A stretch of DNA of 64,000 nucleotides from Reyranella aquatilis (GTDB lineage: Bacteria; Pseudomonadota; Alphaproteobacteria; Reyranellales; Reyranellaceae), in NCBI RefSeq assembly GCF_020880995.1, contig NZ_JAJISD010000002.1, forward strand, positions 186,001-250,000, given 5' to 3'. Shown piece after piece: positions 1-8,271 of this stretch (the first letter of the stretch is position 1; every line of letters begins with the position of its first letter). The notes under the pieces were generated by a model, which saw only the letters and a list, made by a program, of their open reading frames with translations, was not told the DNA's origin and did no database searches. A program made the position numbers and the translations under genes.

Positions 1-1
1 G

Positions 2-46
2 CTGCCGCCGATCCAGGACATCAAGCTGCCGCGCGCCGGCCGGTAG
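2..46 (+). CDS. Possible C-terminal tail of a truncated upstream gene
   Basis: An open frame runs in from the window edge for 14 codons (ending LPRAGR) and stops at TAG 44-46. It is too short to identify or even to prove coding. It is listed only because no other feature covers these bases and the next gene, nikR, ends convergently at 73. The product is unknown. Confidence 0.2.
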   Translation: MPPIQDIKLPRAGR

Positions 47-72
47 GTACCCGGCGGCGCAGCGCTGCGCGC

Positions 73-531
73 TCAGGCGTGCAGGTGCTCATGGCCGTGG
101 CGATGCTTCTCGAGCTTCCGCTCGGCCGGCACCAGATGGAGCTGACCGTGGCGGACGCCGCGCTGGCTGACCGTATCGTCAGCCATGGCGCGCACCTCCT
201 TCACCGGCCCGCGCAGCACCGAGACCTCGAGGCAGGAGTCGTGGTCGAGATGCACGTGCATGGTCGCCACCTGCAGGTCGTGGTGCCTGTGCTGCGCCTG
301 GGTGAGCCGGCGGCCGAGATCGCGCGTCTCGTGGTCGTACACATAAGCCAGCGTGGCGATGCAGAAGCCCTCGTCCTTGCCGGATTTGCCCTCCGCCAGC
401 GTCTCGCGCGCGGCGGCCTCGCGCAGGATGTCGCGCAACGCCTCGGAGCGGCTCGCATAGCGATGCTTCTTCATGTGGCGATCCAGCGTCGCCAGCAGAT
501 CGTCGTCGACCGACAGGGTCACACGCTGCAT
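73..531 (-). CDS. nikR: Nickel-responsive transcriptional regulator NikR
   Basis: A 152-aa NikR-family repressor. Residues 1-45 form a ribbon-helix-helix DNA-binding domain (MQRVTLSVDDDLL, SRSEALRDILR). The rest is the ACT-like metal-binding and tetramerisation domain, with the diagnostic HVHLDHDSCLE stretch that supplies the His/His/Cys nickel ligands known from E. coli NikR. The C-terminus is His-rich (HRHGHEHLHA). The ATG at 529-531 has a strong GGAGG 6-7 nt upstream. It is divergent from a TonB-dependent receptor gene, and a NikR-type palindrome lies in the shared 50-bp region, so it probably represses that gene and possibly itself when nickel is plentiful. Length and motifs are normal for the family. 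Confidence 0.94.
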   Translation of the reverse strand: MQRVTLSVDDDLLATLDRHMKKHRYASRSEALRDILREAAARETLAEGKSGKDEGFCIATLAYVYDHETRDLGRRLTQAQHRHHDLQVATMHVHLDHDSCLEVSVLRGPVKEVRAMADDTVSQRGVRHGQLHLVPAERKLEKHRHGHEHLHA

Positions 532-562
532 TCAATTCCTCCCCTTGCCGCGCCGGCACGAA

Positions 563-590
563 GTATGCAGAACATATAAATAGTGCATAC
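563..590. promoter_or_regulatory. Predicted NikR operator, GTATGC-N16-GCATAC
   Basis: Perfect 6-bp inverted half-sites GTATGC (563-568) and GCATAC (585-590) are separated by 16 bp. This matches the geometry of the E. coli NikR site GTATGA-N16-TCATAC. It lies between nikR and the divergent receptor gene, and its right half overlaps the receptor start codon. The AT-rich spacer (TATAAAT, 575-581) could hold a -10 element for either direction. Assignment to NikR rests on geometry and on the adjacent nikR gene. Confidence 0.82.
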
Positions 591-2724
591 GAAAACTCTC
601 CTCTGGGCCGCCGTCGCTCTCGCCTGGCCGGTCGTGGCCGGCGCCCAGCCCGAACCCGCCCCGCTGGCGCCTGGACAGGGCCCCGTCGATCCGGCGGCAC
701 CTAACCCGACCGCGGCGCCGACCGCCCAAGGCTACACCGGCGCCTCGACCGCCCTTCCCGCCATCACCGTAACCGCGCCGCGCATCCTCGAAGCCGAGCC
801 GACCGATTCCGCCAGCGAGCGCCGCGTCTCGGGAGAAACGCTGAACACCCGACCGATCTCCCGCCCGGGCGAGATGCTCGAGGCGGTGCCGGGCTTGATC
901 GTGTCGCAGCACAGCGGCGAAGGAAAGGCCAACCAGTACTTCCTGCGGGGCATGAACCTCGATCACGGCACCGATCTCGCCATCTGGCTGGATGGCATGC
1001 CGATCAACATGCGCACGCACGGGCACGGCCAGGGCTATGCCGATCTCAATTTCCTGATCCCCGAGTTGGTCGAGCAGATGACCATCAAGAAGGGCCCCTA
1101 CTATGCCGAGGAAAGCGATTTCGCCTCGGCAGGCTCGCTGCGCCTGTCCTACGCCAACCGACTGGAGAATGCCGTGGTGGTGGCGACCGGCGGCAGCTTC
1201 GGCTACTGGCGCGCGCTGGCGGCCGGCTCGATGGCGGCGGGCCACGGCACGCTGACCGCAGCAGGCGAGATCGTGACCTACAACGGCCCCTGGCAGGTTG
1301 GCGACGACCTCAAGAAGTTCAACGCCTTCCTGCGCTATGCCGAGGGCGACACAGCCAACGGCTTCGCGATCACGGCGCTGGCCTACACCAATTCCTGGCA
1401 TTCGACCGACCAGATCCCGGCGCGCGCCGTGCTCGACGGCAGCCTCGGACGCTATGGCGCGGTCGACCAGACCGACGGCGGCGACACCCAGCGCTATTCG
1501 CTGTCGATGCGCTGGAGCCGCAGCGACGAGCGCACCGCCTCGAAGATCGAAGCCTACGGCATCTACTCGACGCTCAATCTCTACAACAACTTCACCTATT
1601 TCCTCGACGATCCGACCAACGGCGACCAGTTCCAGCAAACCGACAAGCGCATGATTGTCGGGCTGAACGCCAGCCACCTGATGCGCCACACCCTGGCGGG
1701 ATTCGCCTCCGAGACCACGGTCGGCACGCAGATCCGCTACGACAACATCGGCGTCGGCCTGTTCAACACGGTGCAGCGCACGGCCTTCAACACGATCCGC
1801 TACGACCGGGTGAACGAGACCAGCCTCGCGGTCTATGCCAAAAACACGCTGCAGTGGAACGACTGGCTGCGCTCGATTGTGGGCATTCGCGGCGACTGGT
1901 TCATGGGCTCCGTCGCCTCCGATACCGCCGCGAACTCCGGCAACGTCTCGGCCTTCCTGGCCAGCCCCAAGGCCAGCCTCATCTTCGGGCCGTTCGACAG
2001 GACCGAGTTTTTCCTCAATGCGGGCCTCGGCTATCACAGCAACGATCTGCGCGGTGCGACCATCACCGTCGATCCGGGTGACAAGACCACGCCCGTCGCC
2101 TCGGTGCCGCTGCTGGTACGCTCCCGCGGCGCCGAGGTCGGCGTGCGCACACAGGCGATCCGGGGCCTCGATTCGGCGCTGGCGGTGTTCGTGCTCGACT
2201 TCGATTCCGAGCTGCTGTTCGTGGGCGACGCCGGCACGACCGAGGCGAGCCGCCCCAGCCGCCGCATCGGCGTCGAATGGACCAACCAGTACCGGCCGCT
2301 GCCGTGGGCGATGTTCGACCTCGACCTCGCCTACACGCAGGCGCGCTTCACCGACCCCAGCGCGTTCGGCGACTTCATTCCCGGTGCCCCGGCCTTCATC
2401 GCCTCGGCCGGCATGACCCTCGGCGGTGACACCGGCTGGTTCGGCGCCCTGCGCTGGCGCTACTTCGGTGCCCGCCCGCTGGTCGAGGACGGCAGCGTCT
2501 ACTCCGACCCGACCTCGATCTTCAACGCGCGCCTGGGCTACGTGTTCGAGAGCGGGCTGAAGCTGCAGGTCGACGGCTTCAACCTGTTCAACACGCAGGC
2601 CAGCCAGATCGACTACTACTACACGTCGCGCCTGCCGAACGAAGGGCCGGCCGGCGTCGCCGACCGGCACTTCCATCCCGTCGAACCGCTGATGGTGCGG
2701 TTCACGGTCGCCAAGGCCTTCTGA
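583..2724 (+). CDS. TonB-dependent outer-membrane receptor, probable nickel(-chelate) uptake
   Basis: A 713-aa TonB-dependent receptor. It has a signal peptide (KTLLWAAVALAWPVVAGAQ), a Pro/Ala-rich linker, a TonB-box-like LPAITVTAPR near residue 60, a plug domain with the His-bearing segment THGHGQGYADLNF, and a 22-strand barrel ending in an aromatic residue (VAKAF). The only usable start is GTG 583, since an in-frame TAA lies at 577-579. It has no Shine-Dalgarno, so the message may be leaderless. The NikR operator overlaps this start, which points to a nickel complex as substrate; the plug histidines fit but do not prove this. The downstream neighbour is convergent (BtuB-like). The substrate is inferred from regulation only. 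Confidence 0.9.
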   Translation: MHTKTLLWAAVALAWPVVAGAQPEPAPLAPGQGPVDPAAPNPTAAPTAQGYTGASTALPAITVTAPRILEAEPTDSASERRVSGETLNTRPISRPGEMLEAVPGLIVSQHSGEGKANQYFLRGMNLDHGTDLAIWLDGMPINMRTHGHGQGYADLNFLIPELVEQMTIKKGPYYAEESDFASAGSLRLSYANRLENAVVVATGGSFGYWRALAAGSMAAGHGTLTAAGEIVTYNGPWQVGDDLKKFNAFLRYAEGDTANGFAITALAYTNSWHSTDQIPARAVLDGSLGRYGAVDQTDGGDTQRYSLSMRWSRSDERTASKIEAYGIYSTLNLYNNFTYFLDDPTNGDQFQQTDKRMIVGLNASHLMRHTLAGFASETTVGTQIRYDNIGVGLFNTVQRTAFNTIRYDRVNETSLAVYAKNTLQWNDWLRSIVGIRGDWFMGSVASDTAANSGNVSAFLASPKASLIFGPFDRTEFFLNAGLGYHSNDLRGATITVDPGDKTTPVASVPLLVRSRGAEVGVRTQAIRGLDSALAVFVLDFDSELLFVGDAGTTEASRPSRRIGVEWTNQYRPLPWAMFDLDLAYTQARFTDPSAFGDFIPGAPAFIASAGMTLGGDTGWFGALRWRYFGARPLVEDGSVYSDPTSIFNARLGYVFESGLKLQVDGFNLFNTQASQIDYYYTSRLPNEGPAGVADRHFHPVEPLMVRFTVAKAF

Positions 2725-2728
2725 TCCT

Positions 2729-2758
2729 CTCGCTCTCTCCCGTCCGGGAAAGAGCGAG
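2729..2758. terminator. Hairpin between convergent receptor genes
   Basis: CTCGCTCTCTCCCG (2729-2742) pairs with CGGGAAAGAGCGAG (2745-2758) with one mismatch. It lies in the 45-bp gap between the stops of two convergent receptor genes and could end transcription from both sides. There is no clear T-tract, so function is inferred from position. Confidence 0.55.
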
Positions 2759-2769
2759 GGACGCGCCCG

Positions 2770-4686
2770 TCAGAACCTCGCCTTCACACCGAAGAAAGCC
2801 TGGAAGTACGGCGCCTGGAAGCCTTCGGGCTCCTCATAGACCTGGTTCAGGACATTCTCGGCGCGGGCGAAGAGCTGGACCGACGGGATCACGTCCCACT
2901 GCGCGGTGATGCGCACCAGCGTGTACGGCGACGGGATCACCAGCGTACCGGTCGTGGCGCTGTTGTCGTATCGGCTGTTGACCTGCAGGACGCCGATGCC
3001 GAACAGCGTGTTCTCCCATGGCCGGAACTGGGCGCGGATGTTGAAGATGTCGCCCGGCCGGCGCACCAGCGGCGCGTTGCCGTCGACGTTCCGCGCGATG
3101 GTCTGCGTGTAGTCGAAGTACAGGTCGAACCACTTCACCGGGCTGATCTGGATGAAGGTCTCGAAGCCCTCGCTCTGCGCGTTGGCGACGTTCTGCATCA
3201 GGGTGAAGGTCGGCGGCGCGCACTGGATGAGGTTCTGATAGGTGTTGAAGAAGTAGGTGATGCCCGCCTTCACCTTGCGATCGAACAGGCCCTGCTCGAC
3301 CCCGACCTCGTAGCCGCGACTGTACTCGGGCTTCAGGTTGATGTTGCCGCCGCAGAACGGGCCGGGGCCATAGAGTTCGAAAAGCGACGGCGCCTTGAAC
3401 GCCGTGCCGTACGACGCCTTGATCTTGGTATCGGTCGGCGCCCACAGGTAGGAGGCGCCGGCGCGCCATGTGCCGACGTTGCCGAACGTGTCGTTCATGT
3501 CGATTCGGCCGCCGACGTTGAGGTTGAAGCCCTCGAACGGATTGAGCCGAAGCTGACCGTAGAGACCGGTCTGGGCCATCGTTCCCCACGCCTGGGTAAA
3601 CGGCGTGAAGGAACCGATCGTGTTGCTGTAGGCCCACTGCCGGTCGTAATCGACGCCGCCCACGAACTCGACCTGCTCGCTGAGCGTGATCAGGTTCTTG
3701 AAATCCGCCTGAAGGCGGCGCCCGTTGAACCAGCTGTCGAGGTTGTTGGGAAGCAGGTTCTGCGGACTGGCATAGTCGAGATCGTGCCGTGTGATGGTGG
3801 TGTAGTTGATGCCGACGACGGGCTTCCAGCGACCATCGAAGTAGCTGCCCTCGATCTCGCCGCGCGTGTAGAACTGCGAGGTGTAGCCGTTGGCCATCGG
3901 GTCTTCCTGGCCGACCTGGTCGTAGTTCAGCTTGGTGTCGATGTAGCGGGCGAAGAAGTTGAACTGGGTGTTATCGCTGATCTCGTAGCCGAGACGCGCC
4001 GCCAGCGTGATGTTGCGATAGGGATCGATGTCGACGAAGCCGCCGTTCGGCGTGAAGCGTGCGGGTACCGGCGTGTCGTTGGGGCTGAACGTGCCGGCAA
4101 AGGTCAGGTTGTAGTTGAACTTGCCCTCGCTGCCGCGCACGTAGGCGCCGCTGTTGCTCTGCAGGCGGGTGCCCAGCTCGGTGAACGCCGCGCCGTTCAT
4201 CGGCCCCTTGCCCGCCTTGGTGACCAGGTTGATGACGCCGCCGATCGCCTGGCTGCCGTACATCGTCGACATCGGGCCGCGCACGACCTCGATGCGGTCG
4301 AGGTTCTCGGTCAGCAGGTGGGCGAAGTCGGGCGCGCCATTGGGGCTCGACGGATCGTTGACGGTGATGCCGTCGACCAGCACCAGCACTTGATTGGAGT
4401 TGGAGCCGCGCACGAAGACCGAAGTCTGGCCGCCGGGACCGCCCGACTGCTGGACGGAGACGCCGGGAACGGTCTTCAGCACCTCGCCTGCGGTGCGCAG
4501 CTGACGACGCTGCATCTCCTCCTGCATCACGACGGTGTAGCTCGACGTCACCTTGTCGGGATCGGTCGGGAAACGGTCGGCGGTCACGACCGTGGTGGGC
4601 ATCATCCCTGCCGGCTCGGTCTGCGCGAGCGCAGCCGACGGGGCCAGCAGAGAAAAGAACAAGGCGATACGACGAAACGGCGTCAT
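2770..4686 (-). CDS. btuB: BtuB-like TonB-dependent vitamin B12 (corrinoid) receptor
   Basis: A 638-aa outer-membrane receptor for TonB-driven corrinoid uptake. The signal peptide is MTPFRRIALFFSLLAPSAALAQ, followed by a TonB box-like TTVVTADRFPT, a plug (AGEVLKTVPGVSV, FVRGSNSNQVLVLVDG, VRGPMSTMYGSQAIGG) and a barrel ending in VKARF. ATG 4686 was chosen over an upstream in-frame start because it opens the signal peptide and has GGGAG upstream. A cobalamin riboswitch and a consensus-like promoter directly upstream make corrinoid the likely ligand. It should supply B12 to the cobalamin-dependent methionine synthase encoded later in the window. No btuCDF genes are adjacent. Confidence 0.92.
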   Translation of the reverse strand: MTPFRRIALFFSLLAPSAALAQTEPAGMMPTTVVTADRFPTDPDKVTSSYTVVMQEEMQRRQLRTAGEVLKTVPGVSVQQSGGPGGQTSVFVRGSNSNQVLVLVDGITVNDPSSPNGAPDFAHLLTENLDRIEVVRGPMSTMYGSQAIGGVINLVTKAGKGPMNGAAFTELGTRLQSNSGAYVRGSEGKFNYNLTFAGTFSPNDTPVPARFTPNGGFVDIDPYRNITLAARLGYEISDNTQFNFFARYIDTKLNYDQVGQEDPMANGYTSQFYTRGEIEGSYFDGRWKPVVGINYTTITRHDLDYASPQNLLPNNLDSWFNGRRLQADFKNLITLSEQVEFVGGVDYDRQWAYSNTIGSFTPFTQAWGTMAQTGLYGQLRLNPFEGFNLNVGGRIDMNDTFGNVGTWRAGASYLWAPTDTKIKASYGTAFKAPSLFELYGPGPFCGGNINLKPEYSRGYEVGVEQGLFDRKVKAGITYFFNTYQNLIQCAPPTFTLMQNVANAQSEGFETFIQISPVKWFDLYFDYTQTIARNVDGNAPLVRRPGDIFNIRAQFRPWENTLFGIGVLQVNSRYDNSATTGTLVIPSPYTLVRITAQWDVIPSVQLFARAENVLNQVYEEPEGFQAPYFQAFFGVKARF

Positions 4687-4775
4687 CAGACGGTCTCCCA
4701 AAAGCAGCCACGCAAACAGCGCGTCACCGCTCGGTTGACCGTCCCGTTGGAACATCCCGTCCATCGGAAGAGCGA

Positions 4776-4959
4776 CGCTATCGCCGGCAGGTCTTCTGGC
4801 TCGCGGGTCGCTGCGCCTGCCCGCCTTCCCGAACCGAAGTTCAGTGGCTTGTTGGACAGTCGCTAACCGCTCACAGCTGCGGGTACAGCCGCCGATTTGT
4901 CCGGACGGACATCACGGCGTTCCCTCTTGGCCTCCTGTTAGGGAGGACCGGCAATAGCG
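4776..4959 (-). promoter_or_regulatory. Cobalamin riboswitch
   Basis: On the minus strand the leader shows the class-I cobalamin riboswitch landmarks in order: AAGAGGGAA then GCCGTGA, GGCTGTACCCGCA with CTGT, AAGCCACTG, GGGAAGGC, and the B12 box GAGCCAGAAGACCTGCC. A closing P1 helix pairs CGCTATTGCCGG (complement of 4948-4959) with CCGGCGATAGCG (complement of 4776-4787), with a single G-U. It ends about 90 nt before the btuB start. By family knowledge, adenosylcobalamin or a related corrinoid binds and lowers receptor expression. Confidence 0.95.
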
Positions 4960-4961
4960 AT

Positions 4962-4990
4962 ATTATCCCTTCGCGTCTGTAGAACGTCAA
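4962..4990 (-). promoter_or_regulatory. Sigma70-type promoter of the btuB transcript
   Basis: On the minus strand, TTGACG (4985-4990) and GATAAT (4962-4967) are separated by exactly 17 bp. The predicted start of transcription, near 4955, coincides with the first bases of the riboswitch P1 helix, so the whole aptamer would be transcribed. This is one of the clearest promoters in the window. Confidence 0.75.
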
Positions 4991-5042
4991 GATTCCGCCG
5001 CAATGTGGCGCGGCGGCAAGCCCTTCAGGGCGAAAGACGGCG

Positions 5043-6215
5043 CTACTCGTAGAGATAGCCGACCGGCGGCCCGTCGGTGCGCAGAGGGCGCAATTCTTGC
5101 GCCGTGATGATCTGCCCGGCCAGCCCATCGATCTCGTCGCGCTGCGTGGGCGTCCACTTCCGCAGGTTGTCGATCCCCTTCAGCAGCCCCATCCGCAGCA
5201 CCTGCGTGTTCTCGCCCATCGCAACCAACTCGATCGCCTGTCCGCCCGCCGTCACCGTATCGCCCGCGGACAGTTCCAGCAGCTTGCCCACGCGATCCTT
5301 GAAGGCCGCGGTTCCGCGAATGACCCGATAGACCGCGACTTCGCCCTTCGCGAGATCGGCGACAGAGGCGCGGCCGGTCGAACTCTTGGGAAGGAGCGAT
5401 TGCCCGGTGGGGTCGGTGGCGATGATGTGGCCCACGGCGAGATGTCCGCTGGGGCTCTCGATCTCGAGGTCGCGCACGAAGATCGGCGAAGGCGACTTGA
5501 CCGGGCCGCCCGGCAGATCCTCCACGAGCGGACGATAGAGTGCGTTCAGCGCCAGCGGGTCCTGATACCAGAAGCACGCATCGATCGGACGATCGTGCAC
5601 CGGATGGGCCCAGGCGGTGCGCGACGTGTCGGCCTCGACGATCCGGTCCGCCGCCACGACGGTCGGGTTGGGAAAGGTCGCCGGTTCGGTGATGAAGGCT
5701 TCGAGGAACTTGCCGGAATAGCCCATCGAGAGCGCATCGGGCACGGCCGTCTGCGGCGTCTTCAGGTTCTTGTCGGTGGGCAGGCCCGACCATGTGTAGA
5801 AGAGCTGACGATGCACGATCGCGCTCTGCATGATCACGGCGCCGGGGCCGACATAGTGGATCTTCCCGTCATAGTCGAAGGTGAACATGCCCGACGTCAC
5901 CAGGACGAACTGGAAGCCTCCCGGCGGCAGATGCATGTGGAAGTCGGTGGGCCCGGTGTCCTGGCGATGGATCGGCAGATTGGTCGCGACCTCCTGCAGC
6001 AGGAAGGCGTCGTTGTTGGCGCGCAGACCGTGGGTCGCGACGTTATAGAGCGCCTGCGGACGATAGATCGCATCGTAGGTCGCCTCCCGGTCGCGATCGA
6101 CGGCGACGAAATCCCCTCGATTGAGTCGGATGGGCTCGCCGGCGGGATGGGTGAGTCCCGGCCACTTGAAGTCGGCCGGTGCCCGCCTAGTATTCTTCAG
6201 GTCCGTGCTGGTCAT
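5043..6215 (-). CDS. Cupin-domain protein of unknown function
   Basis: A 390-aa soluble protein without a signal peptide. A cupin barrel lies near residues 95-160, with FHMHLPPGGFQFVLVTSG as motif 1 and GPGAVIMQSAIVHRQ as motif 2. A second, degenerate cupin-like half follows (ELSAGDTVTAGGQAIELV). The His residues of motif 1 could bind a metal. The start MTSTDLKNT was chosen because the upstream extension is low-complexity and has no ribosome site. It lies 175 bp downstream of cysNC, on the same strand but behind a repeat-containing gap, so it may be its own unit. It could be a dioxygenase, isomerase or sensor; the substrate is unknown. Confidence 0.75.
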   Translation of the reverse strand: MTSTDLKNTRRAPADFKWPGLTHPAGEPIRLNRGDFVAVDRDREATYDAIYRPQALYNVATHGLRANNDAFLLQEVATNLPIHRQDTGPTDFHMHLPPGGFQFVLVTSGMFTFDYDGKIHYVGPGAVIMQSAIVHRQLFYTWSGLPTDKNLKTPQTAVPDALSMGYSGKFLEAFITEPATFPNPTVVAADRIVEADTSRTAWAHPVHDRPIDACFWYQDPLALNALYRPLVEDLPGGPVKSPSPIFVRDLEIESPSGHLAVGHIIATDPTGQSLLPKSSTGRASVADLAKGEVAVYRVIRGTAAFKDRVGKLLELSAGDTVTAGGQAIELVAMGENTQVLRMGLLKGIDNLRKWTPTQRDEIDGLAGQIITAQELRPLRTDGPPVGYLYE

Positions 6216-6248
6216 GCCGCTCTCGCTTTCCCGTGCAACTACTTTGCG

Positions 6249-6377
6249 ATGCAACATGAGAATTGTGCGTTGCAGCGAAAGGGTCTGCAAGCGGAAATGC
6301 CGCTTTGTCGCCCTGTCCGGGGACTTGGTCTCATCCAACCCTACAATTGCCGCGAGCATTGTGTGCAATGCAACATG
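6249..6377. promoter_or_regulatory. Repeat-rich intergenic region upstream of the cupin gene
   Basis: The cysNC-cupin gap holds a direct repeat ATGCAACATG (6249-6258 and 6368-6377), the inverted pair TGCAAC/GTTGCA (6250-6255, 6269-6274), and the palindrome CATTG-TGTG-CAATG (6357-6370). Such half-sites around a promoter region suggest operators for an unidentified regulator of the cupin gene. The small hairpin AAGCGG-AAATG-CCGCTT near 6289-6305 could be a weak terminator for cysNC. All of this is pattern-based. Confidence 0.3.
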
Positions 6378-6390
6378 GACGGTTTTGTCT

Positions 6391-8271
6391 TCAGACCTTT
6401 TCCAGCACGAGTGAAACGACGCGGTCTGCTGCCTGTTCGGGCGACAGTTCGCCGGTCCGCAGAACGAGGGCCGGATCCTGCGGCGGTTCGTATCGCTGGT
6501 CGCGGCCTGTCAGGTTCATCAGCTTGCCTGCGTCCGCCTGGGCGTAGAGGCCCTTGGGATCGCGCTGACGGCACAGGTCGGCCGGTGCATCGACGTGGAT
6601 CTCGAGAAAGCGTCCTTCCGGCAACAGCGCCGCGGCGCGTGTGCGATCGGCCTGGAACGGCGAGACCAGAGCCACGATGACGATCAGGCCCGCATCGGCC
6701 ATCAACTTGGCGACCTCGCCCACCCGGCGCACGTTCTCCGAGCGCGCTGCCGCGTCGAAGCCGAGATCGGCGTTCAGCCCCTGCCGGAGATTGTCGCCAT
6801 CGAGCAGCATGGTGTGGCGCCCCAGCGCGATCAGCCTGCTTTCGACGATGTTGGCGATGGTCGACTTGCCCGATCCCGGAAGACCCGTCAGCCACACGAC
6901 GACCGGCTCCTGCGCCTTGAGCCCGGCCCGTGCGGCGGGCGTCACGGTCTCGGCATGGCGATGCACGTCACGGGCAGCGTCGAACCCCTCGCTCACCATG
7001 CCCGCCGCCGCGGTGCGCAACGTCGAGCGGTCGATCAGGATGAAGGCGCCGGTGTGCCGATTTTCGGCATAGGAATCGAAGGCGACCGGCTGGGCGACCT
7101 CGATCTCGACCCGTCCGATGGCGTTGAGGTCGAGACGATCGGCGGGGTCGCGGCGAAGCGATTCGACGTTGAGCGTATCGGCCACGCGAGCAACCGTGGC
7201 CGGCACGGTCGCGGTCCCGATCTTCAGGAGGAACCGCTTGCCCGCCGTCACCGGCGCATCGTCCATCCACACGAGGTCGGCGGCGAAGCGACGCGAGACG
7301 GTCGGTCGCCGCCGCGGATCGACGATCACGTCGCCGCGCACGAGATCGACCTCGTCTGTCAGAGTGAGGGTCACGGACCGGCCTGCGGAGACCGCGGGCA
7401 GGTCGCCGCCTAAGCTCACGATGCGGGCAACCCGGCTGGTCCGCCCCGAGCCGGCCACCACGACCGGATCGCCCACCGCGACGCGGCCCGAGGAGACCGT
7501 TCCGGCAAAGCCGCGAAAATCGCCGTTGGGGCGGTTGACCCACTGGACGGGAAAGCGAAGCGGCGCCTCGGCGGCATCGAGGCCAGTCTCCACCGTCTCG
7601 AGATGCGCCAGCAGGGGCGGCCCGGCATACCAGGGTGTGCGCGGGCTGGCGGCGGCGACGTTGTCGCCGCGGCGCGCTGAGAGCGGGATGGCAACGACCG
7701 AATGAAAGCCGAGTGGTGTTGCAAAGGCCGCGAATGCCGCCTCGATTTCGCGAAAGCGCGCCTCCGCGTAGTCGACGAGGTCGATCTTGTTCACTGCCAG
7801 GACGATGTGGCGGATTCCCAGCAGTGAGACGATCGCGGCGTGGCGCCGCGTCTGCTCGACCAGTCCCTTTCGGGCGTCGACCAGGAGGATCGCCAGTTCG
7901 GCGTTAGATGCGCCCGTCGCCATGTTGCGCGTGTACTGCTGGTGGCCGGGCGTATCGGCCACGACGAAGGCGCGCCGCGGTGTCGCGAAGAAGCGATAGG
8001 CGACGTCGATGGTTATGCCCTGCTCGCGCTCCGCTTCCAGCCCGTCGAGCAGAAGCGCGAAGTCGAACTCGTCCTCGGTCGTGCCGAAGCGGCGTGAGTC
8101 GTCGCGCAACGCGTCGATCTGGTCGTCGTGCAATCCGCTCGTATCGCTGATGAGCCGGCCGATCAGGGTCGACTTGCCATCGTCGACAGAGCCGCAGGTG
8201 AGGAAGCGCAGCTCGCTTCGTGTCTGCAGCGGTAGAGCGTCGTTGGCGGGGGGAGCAAGCGCGTCGGGCAT
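6391..8271 (-). CDS. cysNC: Bifunctional sulfate adenylyltransferase subunit 1 / APS kinase (CysN-CysC fusion)
   Basis: A 626-aa fusion. Residues about 15-430 are the CysN GTPase that drives sulfate activation with CysD: P-loop GSVDDGKST, G3 DTPGHQQY, G4 NKID, then two EF-Tu-like barrels. Residues about 450-626 are APS kinase: P-loop LTGLPGSGKST, DLGFDAAARSENVRR, and the KGLYAQADAGKL lid. The start MPDALAPP overlaps the cysD stop by one base (TGATG), indicating translational coupling; a longer upstream frame is only cysD read in another frame. The APS kinase makes PAPS although the operon's reductase is of the APS type, so PAPS may serve sulfotransfer or the domain may be vestigial. Confidence 0.95.
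   Translation of the reverse strand: MPDALAPPANDALPLQTRSELRFLTCGSVDDGKSTLIGRLISDTSGLHDDQIDALRDDSRRFGTTEDEFDFALLLDGLEAEREQGITIDVAYRFFATPRRAFVVADTPGHQQYTRNMATGASNAELAILLVDARKGLVEQTRRHAAIVSLLGIRHIVLAVNKIDLVDYAEARFREIEAAFAAFATPLGFHSVVAIPLSARRGDNVAAASPRTPWYAGPPLLAHLETVETGLDAAEAPLRFPVQWVNRPNGDFRGFAGTVSSGRVAVGDPVVVAGSGRTSRVARIVSLGGDLPAVSAGRSVTLTLTDEVDLVRGDVIVDPRRRPTVSRRFAADLVWMDDAPVTAGKRFLLKIGTATVPATVARVADTLNVESLRRDPADRLDLNAIGRVEIEVAQPVAFDSYAENRHTGAFILIDRSTLRTAAAGMVSEGFDAARDVHRHAETVTPAARAGLKAQEPVVVWLTGLPGSGKSTIANIVESRLIALGRHTMLLDGDNLRQGLNADLGFDAAARSENVRRVGEVAKLMADAGLIVIVALVSPFQADRTRAAALLPEGRFLEIHVDAPADLCRQRDPKGLYAQADAGKLMNLTGRDQRYEPPQDPALVLRTGELSPEQAADRVVSLVLEKV

Noticed and set aside
575-581. TATAAAT as -10 of the receptor gene
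   Set aside because: Transcription would start inside the coding sequence after GTG 583, so it is left as a possible element only within the operator note.
532-2676. 714-codon open frame antisense to the TonB-dependent receptor
   Set aside because: Its product has no domain and is rich in Gly/Arg/Val as expected from a GC-rich antisense frame; the plus-strand receptor has clear plug and barrel motifs.
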